From: Mercenaria mercenaria
Taxonomy: Eukaryota > Mollusca > Bivalvia > Venerida > Veneridae
Direction of reading: 5' to 3'
Length of the DNA stretch: 64,000 nt
NCBI RefSeq assembly: GCF_021730395.1
Contig: NC_069368.1
Span: 19,920,001 to 19,984,000 of the forward strand
How positions within the stretch are numbered: position 1 is the first letter of the stretch; the number at the start of each line of letters is the position of its first letter. A model generated the notes under the pieces. That model worked only from the letters and a program-made list of their open reading frames with translations, had not been told where the DNA came from and ran no database searches. This document shows positions 24,801 through 36,800 of the stretch, one piece after another. Made by a program: the position numbers and the translations under genes.

Positions 24801-27800
24801 AATAATAATAAACAAATATTCGAAATCCTCAATTGCAAATTTCAATTACCCTTGCGTTGATAAAATAAAGATTTCCATCACTTAAGTTTCGTGGCAGCTG
24901 CAAGTGAATATATTCGTTATCAAACTGATCTGGTTCAGTGATATCGCAAACCCTTGACTGTGTCCCCAGACACACCTCAAAGTAAGCTATCCCACTTTCC
25001 GTATCGATAAATTCAGCCAAATATAGGTCAATATAGTCTGAACTAATAAAACCATCAACATTTCGCACATTGTCAATTACAATATAGCCTGTTGTTGGTG
25101 GCGAACTATCTACAACAAGTTCTTTAGAATGTATTGTCGAAGATAGTCCGGACCAGGCAGTTGCTGAAAAAAAACCAACGTAAATTTCACTTATATGTTT
25201 CTAACCTACTTGACATTGTTACAAAGCAGGACAATTTACAGCCTGACTGCCACTGAAATCCGGGGCAGTGAAATATTGTTCCGATGTTATATACATCATG
25301 TAGGCTTATTTAACGCTTTCTTGCAATTATCATGGTGTGTTTGAATCTTCCGAAAAAAAAAATATACGTAAAAGCATTGTACTGATATAGAGCTTAAAAT
25401 TCTAGATTATGAAAGGCAATTGAAAACTAACAGGGAGTGCTTATATATCAAATTTAAGACGAAGTGAGATACTTGAGCCTTGATTTGATCATTCTGAAGT
25501 ATGGTGTTCAAGCTTTTTAATATCCATGTAGTTCCCCATGGAAATAATCAAACCTATCAAGCCAATAATCAATATGAAATCCTCAGTTATAACTGGATTA
25601 CTGCGGGAAGAACTTATCTGACTGTGAAATAGTTGTCAAATACTTGCATATTGTATGGCATAAGAAAATGTTTTAGGTCTAATAAAATGTTATATGTACC
25701 ATACACACATACAAATGAGAAAACTACTCTTTAAAATTTACTTTGAATATGACATTTAAATGAATGACTTAGCACTAAAGTTCTGATTATAAATTAGTTC
25801 AGTGTCGCTTTTAAGTGATGTCATACAAGTGCATAGATAAATACCAGATATGATTATCATTTGTGTAATTTATAACTAAATAAGACAGATGGTTATTTCT
25901 TCAGGTTTGCAATGATATTTCTTGTATAACACTTTTCAGCATAACATTATAGATACAAATGATAAATACTGGCTTTTGTTTTACTACGTTTTAGTATAGC
26001 ATAAACATGGCGTTTTATGTTACACCAACTTTTTAATGTTCTTAAATGATTTGAAAGATGTCCAGTACGTTACCTTTAATGAATACAACTAAAGTTGCCC
26101 CGTCTTTGGTATTATTTAATTGTGCTGTGATTCTTTGTACATGGCCAACGTTTGTAAAATTCTGAATATCCGCACTTAGAGACGAGGAACCTAATGGAAA
26201 TACATACAAAAATGACAAGTTATAAATCAGTTATATCTATAAAAATTATATTTGTATAATGCTATTTTTCTACAGATGATGTTTGATGAAATAAGTGAAG
26301 CAAACTTACGAATAGTTGTTTTAAACAGACATTTTAATGATAAATACATACCAATAGCGTAGGAATAGTACTGTAGGTTTTCTCCATATCCAAGAACCGA
26401 TGCATCTATGTTATCACTGAAACCGCCCAATGTGATACGTATGTCGCTTACGTCATTCACAAACCCTCCAGTGTTATCAACATATACCTGTCCCCCAGAA
26501 GGAGGGGTGTCGTCCAAGATGAATCCGTTACTGCATGAGCTGATTTCAGGAACATTCTCGGTATATGTTTCCCTATATATTTCAGCGGCTTCAGAAGAGG
26601 CACAAATGAAATAAAGGTTGTTCATTATAATATCTGTATTTTGAAACAAAATGTATCCATCCACGCTTGCTTGAGAAGTTATACATTCGGTGTCTCTTTG
26701 ACATTGACCAAATGCTGGAATACGTCTGGCCGACATTAAATACCACGTGACGTTCCTCTGGGATGCATATAACACTGCAGCTGCTATCTTTGTATCTCTT
26801 GTTCCAAAGTTAAGCTCAGCATCATGTAGTATAGCTGTTTTGCGTCCTAAACTAGAGCTGTGGATCATCTTTAAAATAAGCAAAATTCATTTACCATGCA
26901 GTAACAGATATCAAACCGTAATATTATGCATTTTGAAAAGACGGCAGTTGAGTATCTTGGAAACCACTCACTTATGAATTGATTACCCCTAACCGCGAGG
27001 TGTAGAATTCTTTCATGCAATGAAGCCACAAATAGCTGGCTTTTGGAAAACGTTGTTTGCATTCCCCACCCCGTGGTCGCCCGCGCCTGCGTTAGTGATC
27101 GGGGGCACCTGGGGTTTCCTCCACCATGAAAAACTGGGAAGGCACCATATAACCTATGATTGTGTCGGTGTGACGTTCAGCCCAACAAAACTAAACGAAA
27201 AAAAGGACGACATAGAGCTACATGTATCAGTATGGATTACAATTAAATAAAGAAATCTTACTTCTAATATTCTTTTCCAAGTATCTGCAGATGCGTCCAT
27301 ATCATATACTGTATTCGTCTCTTGAATTCCTCTCGAATGAAAAACTGGTCTTGTACAAGCTATTTTCATATTTCCAGCGTATGAATACGCCCTCACACAA
27401 CAATAAAGTGTCGAATGAGAATGAACTGGCAAATGAATAAATTCAGTCATCTAGAAAAATATACATGAAAAAAATAAGTGTACTGTTGTTGTTGTTTCAA
27501 AGGCAATGTCTTTACATGAGGAAATTACTTCATAACAATACTTTTGATAGTTATATCATATTTAAAAAAAGGTGCATGGTTTGTGTTTCGTTACCGCTAA
27601 ATTAATTGATTGAAATATTAACATGTTTTTACATCAGCAAGTTTAGATTATTACTTACCGACATATTTGCTTGCTCCTTATTTTGAATTATCTTCCATTG
27701 ATCAGTTTCGTGGTTACCGTCTGCGTCTTTGCTGAGAACCCACTGATATAAAACGATACCACTTGGTGCCACAAATGGTGTTAAAGCAATGTTTACAATC

Positions 27801-30800
27801 ATATCTTTACCATTGCCGTCCATTATGATCCCTGCTTTGACGGCAGAATCAATAGTTATGGAGTTTTCAAAGACAAACTTGTCTGACTGTATTATTTCTG
27901 AACAACTTACAGGTGTACATAATTTTACACCAACTGAGTATGTTTTGTTCTCAGCCAACCTAATATTTTGAAAAGTGTAGTAAAACTCAACAATATCTGA
28001 TTTAGCGATTAACTGTGTACAAGATGCGTCATGGGTCACACATTTATGTTCCAGAAGTTCCCATTTTGGAAGCAATAATGTAATGTTACTATTCTTTTCA
28101 ATGTAAACAGAGAGGCTGTTTTTCGTCGTTACGTAGCCTTGTCTATGTTTTTCGATAATACTGATGCGTGTGTTAGTTACATTTATTCCATATATTTCAA
28201 AACATGGTTGATCCACATACGGAGTTATTACATATGTTTTCATATCGCGATATGATAACTGCATCGTATCAGGTTTAACAATTGCCTCACTTGAATTCAT
28301 AGTTAATTCATCTGAATTAGTTTCAACAGTCATCAAATACAGAGAACCAATTTCCAAATGTGTCTCTGAACAAACTTCAGCAAAGGAAGAATTTAGAAAG
28401 CGAATATGTTTTACAATAGATACACTTCTATGACCAAGTTTTATATCAGACTTCCTTATTAAAGTCTTGTTTTCGACAATTAACACTCCGTTTGAACTAG
28501 ACACAGTCGTGCCACCTGAGCACGAAGCACGGACAGACATGAAATAACGTACGCCATACATAAATTTTTCCGATGTAAGACAATACAGTGGCCGATCTGG
28601 TCTTACATGTTCAAAAGCAAGAATGTTGTCTTTTGCTACATTTGTACCCACTCCAATATCTAACGAGACATTCTCGTGATGTCTAAATCCTGTCCAGCGA
28701 ACACACAATTTCTTTTCTGTAAAGTGAACATTGATGTCTATCTTACTTGAAGTTTTTGCAGGATCAATATCATGAACAACACCATCGCCAGGAGGATATC
28801 TTGAAGGGATTTTGAATGGATCGGTCTGCAATTTTGTAAAATGGCCTGCTCTATTGTAAATGAAAACATCCACTGCAAAGTCTAGTCCCAGCTCAGTATC
28901 CTTCTTTTGAAGTCTTCTAAGTGGATAAGAAATGCAGTCACTTGGTAAGCTTTTACAATCTTCCGAAGCATCATTACGCCATTCAAGAAGAGGAGAAACT
29001 TTTTTAGATCCTTGAACTGAAGATGAATATGTTACTCTTAAACATAATATATCTATTTTAAAGCATCAATTATTATCAATAACATTAGATAATTTCTTTT
29101 GGGGCTACTACTTGTAGAGCATGAGTTATATCGCAGAAATGTGGACATGCTGTGTAATACCAAATCATCTTAACATTCTGCAAAATCCAATTTCTAAATG
29201 TTCTTTCTTGATTATAAATGTGTACGTGAAAAGTATATGGAATAAAAAGGAAGGTAATTTCGTACCAAATTGGAAGAAAATCTGGTCAATTTTCTCTTTC
29301 TGTTCAATATCGTAAAACTGATCTTCGCCCCAGCTAATTGTCAGCTTTTCGTTATCGGTAGAAACAAGTGGTTTCTTCGTGTACAGCGGTGGTGTTTCAT
29401 CTATAATAATTGGGCCGAGAATAATAGTATTTTCTTTTTTTGCCTTGTTTTGTACCTTAATGAATATGTAAAATTCATCGTCTGACCCCACGCCAAGGTG
29501 GTGAACTTTGAAATATGGACTGCCATTGCTCGATTTATACTTTTGCATCGATGGAGCAGATTTCTCCCCTGGCGACTTTCCGAATCCCACGAAGACATTT
29601 TCGATTTGACTTAAGCTTTCTTGAACATCCCATTTTATAGAGACATGGTCGTTAGGAAGATATATAATTGTTTTCGAGTTCAACAGAGGGAGACGCTTGC
29701 ATATGAATTCTTCTATATCCGTGTCATTGTTCGAGTTAGGCAATTCTGGCAATATATTGAACATTTCGATACCAATAGTATCGTTAAAACAGCGATCTTC
29801 GCAGATAATTTTGCCTGTAAGAGGAATTTTATTTAATTCGGAGTCGAAAAGCCATGCTTGTCCATTCAAACAAAACATCGATTCTGACCATTTTGCGTGT
29901 TCAATACTAATATTTTGAAGAATTGGTGGTAAGATGTCTCTTGTAATTCCATCAGAGCAAACGGGAGTAGATGATTGCATTGCGTTGTTTATCGCTAAAA
30001 CCGTTGCATACACTTTTCCAGTGAAATTGGCTTGTACTTTGATAGGGGTTTCGGTGTGCAGCGTTTCGAAGAATTGAATGGCTTTAAATGATTTGTTGTT
30101 AGAATGAAAATGTTCTTGGCTGAGACATTTATCGGAAATTCCAATTCTGTACATCTTAACTCCGCTTTCGTGATCTAAATATCCGTGCCATCTAACAATA
30201 AAATCGCTGTCGCTTGTGTAGTCAATATCGGGTCCACCGACTGCACCTTTAAAGAAATATATATCTTCCAAATGAATCTTAATGTTCAAAATGAACATTT
30301 TATTCAAACGTTCTCTTTGGTGTAAACAAAATTCTCGATGATTTCTATAATAATTGATTGCCTTTACAAACGAAGGTCTTTATAGAATCGATAAAAATTA
30401 ACTTTAAAAGACAAAGAATCGTGAATATGTGAGGTACAATACTTAGATAATAGTCACCATATTACTACTGAACATGTAAAATTTTACCCTCAAATACAAC
30501 ACCGCTCTCAGGAGGGGACTCATCTACAAGAATATCTAGATGCTCAACGTTTCGTAATCTGGCATTATTATACACAGTAACGGTGAAGAAATGGTTCCGG
30601 TTATGATCTCCCATATGTGTATTGTTGTTAACTAGTTTATTCAAGTCAATTGTGTACAACGTTTTCTCACATTCACCAATGTCTGGACAGTAGCATTTGC
30701 TGCTGTTGCTCGGACATCTGTCCTAAAAAGAGAATAATTTTGTCACTGAAAAAGCAAGGTATACTGGCAAAAATTATCGTTTATGTTTATCCGTACAATT

Positions 30801-33800
30801 TCCTTTTGTTTACCAATATGAGATTTTAATAACATTTTTTAGAATCCAATTCATCAAAACCACTTTCATAATCCCTATCGAGGCCCCGGACACTTTGTTT
30901 ACTTTCGTATTTGTTATGTAATATAGTAACTAAGTTTCAAAATCCATGATGTCGAGATAATAAAGGCGTTCAATAAGACAAATGTTCAGTCCCATTAATG
31001 CGTGTTTCATGTTTAAGTTATAAAGCCAGCTATATGGTCACCAAGATTAGGCGCATATAGTATAAGACTTCAACATTGTAAGAAAAATTCATTTGCTGAG
31101 CGGAGTGATATTTTTCCTGTTTTGTTTCTTTCGCATTCAGTTAATTGGGATAAATCGATTGTCTGGGATTTTGATTTAGGGATCAGTTAAAAACGAAGAT
31201 ATCAAAAACAAAAGCTTACTGATTTTAGTTTGTTGACCCTGATTTTCCCGCTTCCTAGATGTTGTCCAACATCATTTGTTCCAAACGACCATTCTATTGA
31301 CCTAATACCACTGTGTGGGTCAAAGGTTTCAAAAGACAGTTTCATCTTCGACAGGTCCTTGCTATCATGAACATAATTGTTCTGTGCCATCTTTGGTAAG
31401 CCAAATATGTTCTATGATTGGGCCTGAACTGTCTATGTAAACAGTTCTCTTCTCAACTAAGCTATTGTTCATTATGTCTTCAGCTTTAACACTTAGTATA
31501 TACGAGTCTCCGTCTTTTATAACAAGTTTAGCACAATAACGCTGTTGTTTCAGAGACGGAACATTAGTTTCATCTGAAAACGATTCATTATTCACTTTCC
31601 ATGAATCCTTGAAATTAACGATGCCATGTACGTTCTCTGTACCATTAATTGGCATTGGACCTGATATTTGTTCGTAAATACCTGAAAAGTCAGGATTTGG
31701 TTCTATAGAATGAAGTAACGGGTTGTCCAAATAGAAATCGTTATAAAAGAAATCTAGCCAACTAATGCAAATGTCTTTATGATGTGTCTGCCATGTATAA
31801 TGTGTTTCCACGGAAGCAGATGTTACGTAAAACATTGTTTTATTTTGTCGCGTTTTTATAACTGATGAATTGTCATACAAAACAAAACGGCGAGCAAACC
31901 TGACATTATCTGCAACATCTTTTACTTCAAGTTTTATGCAATACAGTCTAGGTGCATTTGCCGTAAGATTCAAGGTAAGAGAAGTCTCTGAAACATTAAG
32001 TTTCTTTGAGTATACTAGTGATTGGCTTCCATTAGAAGAAACTTCGTGCATGCTTACTTCATAAAAAGCTATTCCAGAGGCACTTGAATTATTTGCACCG
32101 TAAGGTATCCTATCAAACCATCCAGCAAACTCAGCAAAAAAATGTTTAGAACGTGTTATCCGTTTATCAATAAGTAAAGGATTTTGATTACAAGACATGT
32201 TTTCAAGGCAGTGCTGTGGTTTAGCATTATCATAGATATAACAAAGGACTTCTGTTGTTCTTGTCTTTTGGTAAGGCACAGGATCAAGTAGTTTATTTGT
32301 TCTTGTATCTTCAGCTTGTACAAAACCACCTCCCAGGGTTTCAAAGTGCAAACACAATCTAAAAGGTATACAAGTATTATCTCAAAATATGACAGTCCGT
32401 AGTTGATAAATGAGTCAAACAAGACAAATAAGAAACGAGTCTTAAACACTTTATCTTTTAACAGTTAAAAACACTGTAACTAATCTACTGAAAATTCAAA
32501 ATGAAAACATAATCAAATCTTAAATAAATCATGAGTGTGGACTGACGTAAACTGTCTGATAACAGATTAGTGTGATAAGTGTTTAACGTTATATTTCATC
32601 GGAAAGTAGTCTATAAGCAACGTTATACCTTTCTCCGTTTGTAAGGCTATATTTTGGCTGTGGTAATAATATTTGTGTTCTGTTGGATATCGTATGTCTA
32701 ACTTTTGTCCCGTTAGCCACATCTATCACTAAATGCTTCCTGCCTTTTTCAATTTCTTTGCCTAAAATACATAAGCATTAACGCTTTAAGTAATCTTATC
32801 TAGTACAGTGTCTTTGTCATATCAAACGAAAAGAATATGAAATGCAGTTAATCTAATCACAAAGTGCTTCCCCCATATGAAGCAATAAACCGCCTCGTCT
32901 TCTGTCGCATACAAAGGATTGGTTAAAACGTTATTGATTGTGGTACATCTATCCTTAAGACTAGGATTAATTAGAGCAAATGGTTTTTGAAATATATTAG
33001 CAGATACAAGCGGATGCTGGTCTGGATCCATGCTGGTCGCAAAGCCACTATGTTGGTTTTCTCATGGCGCGGCTCAAATATTCTAACAATAAAATGATAT
33101 TCTAAAAATAAAATATAATACTTTGATCAATGAACAAAGCTCATTTCTATACATGTAGGTAATGCATATAATATATGAATAATTTACCGTCTATGCCGAC
33201 ACGCTTTATATACACAGTTGTATCTGTAATACCAAAATTGCTTGTACTTATGTATGAAGGGTTGGGTATTGTAACATTAACTGAAAAATCTGACTGCATC
33301 CTCAAGTCAAGTTTTACTGGCTGAAAGTTCCCATATAAGTCGTGTAGCATGTGGCATTTTCCAGCAGTGGTTTGTCTTTTCTTGCTATTCGATCCTGATA
33401 CTGTTGTGAAACACTGGTTTATAGTCGGTGTGTTGGTATTGGTCACTGTAAAAGTAAGATAAAAATAAAATGTTTATAGACATGTTTGTGTAAAATGCAA
33501 CCTTTCTTTCCAAGATGATTATGAATCTATTTCACATTCCATCGCTATCCACGCAGATATCATCTCTTTATACAAGAAGACAGTGCTTCTGAAATAATAT
33601 CATATTCGTTTTCCACGACTAATTTATACTAAAAAAAAATTGTCACATACTGGCGGAGAACTAATTGAGCTGCGCCATGAGAAAAACAACCTGGTGCATT
33701 TGCGGCAAGTATGGATGCAGACCAGCCTGCACATTCGCGCAATCTGGTCAGGATCCATGCTGATCGCTTTCAAAGCCGATTTGCAATTAGAGAAACCGTT

Positions 33801-36800
33801 AGCGAATAGGATGGATCCTGACCAGACTGCGTGAATGCGAAGGCTGGTCTGGATCCATGCTAGTCGAATATGCACTATGTTGGTTTTCTCGTGGCGCGGC
33901 TCAATTTAGTTATGGTACTGGTACAGCTACACCATAATCGCCGGCTAAGTAAAAACATAATTATAACGGGCCACTTTGAACACGAATCCTTCCGACTGGC
34001 TCAAAAACTTTTCCGCCAATAATTATTTATCAAGAACAGGGAAGATAAGACTAATTCATACAAGTTCTTTCAGAAATACTTTTCAAAAGGAACCAGGCAG
34101 CTGACTCTTAGCTACAGCCATCAAGTAAGATCATGAGTTATGCTAAAAATAATAATTGCATTGGCTTATTACTTTGAAGACAAATATGAAAGTTCATATA
34201 CACTGACAAGAATCCGACACACGCCTGAAGCCTTGTATACACTGACAATTGGTGACCAGTCCATCTTGGCATTTTCCAGGCCAACACTTATGATTATCAA
34301 AGGAGCACATCCCTTATGCAACGGGAAAAAAACATTCATATTAGGGAGACCATGACTTCTACAGCATGTAATTTGAAACAATATTTCAATAAAACTAGTG
34401 TCCTTTCGTCTGAACTTCAGAACAAAGTTTGAATCCAGCAACACTTAAAGTGCAGTTACCAAAATGACATGGAAGTGTTCTATGAAAGGATGATATCATA
34501 TTATTGTAGTACTACTCTAACTTCAGTTTTACTGGTCATAAATGTACAGGAAAATCCTGAAATATTCTTTTTGACAACAAATAAAGTGACATTTTTGCTT
34601 ACTTCCGCATTTCTTGCCGCCTTGTGTGACTTTATAGAACACTTTGTCATAAGAGCATTCATCACACGAAGTGTCCCGTGCGTTGGTACATCGTCTTTTT
34701 ATACAGTTTGATATCGTATCCCTGCATTCTGTAAATATGTAATATGTACCTTACAAAACAGTCAACAACCCGCTAGTAGTTCTTTTCGAAAATGTCTTCA
34801 AAATTACAGAAAGTACTTTTGCAAAATCAAGCGTACGCTCACGGCAATATGTTTTTGATAACATGTCAAAAGTTCATTAAAATCAAACCATGTTGTCATA
34901 TAAATTTTCTCATTTAACCATTAAACCAATTTCTGAAAAGTGACAACATACAAGAAAATATGTAGAATTTACAAATTAGCAAAAATACGTTATGAGAGAA
35001 GAACATGACAACAAAATAAAAAGAACGTCATCATCTTGTCCATCTTAACTTTTAAGCTTTTTGTAATTGCGGAAAAGGTAAGAAATTAATATTTTTAAAT
35101 TATCCAGATATGCAAACCAAAGCGGAAGTATCCGTCACTTCCAAATCCGAAGCTGATGCTGATGGCTTTAACGGAGAATGACAATCCACCCCACTCCATG
35201 AATTTACTGTGGTTTATAGTTTGTCCTTTACCAACCTAATTGGAAACACAAAAGAAATACTTATTTCAAAAGTGCATGTTGCTTTCACATGGTAGCTTCA
35301 TTATATGTCTACTTTCTACACTAGTATAATGCACCAAACATTTTCACTTAGATTATGGTAATTTACAAAATAAATTGCAACAGAAAAAAAAACAATCATA
35401 TCAATTTGTCAAACTAAATCAGAATATTAACCCTTTTTCCTCTCAAAAATTTTACTGTTGATTATAATTGAGGAAAAATAAATATTTCAACAGACATGGA
35501 GCTTTATAGACTAAATTACAGAGGTTAAGGGCAATGTATTAACTGCCGGGAATAATACCACTCTTCTAAATGTATTTTGAAAATTCATACCCTGATACGC
35601 CCTCCAGAAAAAGATATCCAAAACCAGCGGAAGCTTGGTGATGATATTATTCCAGATTCCTGAAAGTTAACATGATACCTTATAACACGTTTTTGAAGAA
35701 CACTGAATTCATGCTATTAATTGTATAGCTGAAATGATGACAATAATCTATTTTGATACAATCTATTTTGAACTTTGACTATTTAGATGTCTTCTGCTGC
35801 CGGGCAATATTTGCACCGATTTTCGGTTGTTTTGTGTATCAAACCACTACATGTTTATGGAAAAGCATGCGATTTTTTCAAGTTTTCAGAGACTAAAATT
35901 TAAGGCAAGGGACATTCCACCAATGAAAACATTCAGATTAATTTTGTTCAAATTCACATTCCTTCTACAGATTATGCTAAAACTTAACACTTTAGTTAAG
36001 GGTCGTCTAAAAGATAGGTAGAAAATTTCTAAGAAATAGGAAAGCAATCAGTCGTTACCAAATGGTGAGTTCTAGGAGGGTCTTGTTGCTGTGCACTACG
36101 TATAACCGACTTGCTATTTCCCCATCCACCGAGAACAATTTCAATGATATTGTTTCTGCGATTGTTATGATTAGATTGTAGCAGTATATGAGCATCATGT
36201 TGTCCTTTTAATTGGAGCTTTATTACTGTTTTGCCACTGAGTCGTATTCCGTCGCTGTAGAGATCATGTTGTCCATAGTCTGTGTTGTCACCACTTTTAC
36301 AATGATACTCAATCAGTGCTGTTTCATATTATAAAACATGAACAGGTTATTTCATTAAAAAATGAGAAAGACGCAATGTGAACTTTAATTGTGATGTTAA
36401 ACCAAACTAACTGATTGTTTGTTTGTAGGTTAGCTTATTTATGGTCACCATCGTATTCCAGAAGCAGCCTATTTCTTAAGTAGCTTTTGTTTTGTTGGCT
36501 TTAGCGTCAAACCGACACATTAGGTTATATGGCGACTTTAGTTGTTTAGCTTCAACTTGTAAAGCATCCAAATACGGGACTCTGATACCCCACTTTTAGT
36601 ATATTTAGTTGGAGGAGAGGGGACTCGAACTCACGATCCCTGGTTTTGTAATCAGTGTTACCACTTGACCACAGCGTCCGCTCTATTAACTATAAATGTC
36701 CTATAATTGTACCGTTGTGACGTTAAATATAGCTATATGTGAAAGTCGCCTTACGACCTGTATTTGTACCGCAATGACGTTGAACCCAACTAAAACAAAA

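Noticed and set aside
36610-36679. A functional tRNA gene on the minus strand
   Set aside because: A-box and B-box-like text is present, but the acceptor and anticodon stems pair poorly, the anticodon is ambiguous, and a SINE body and tail follow directly.
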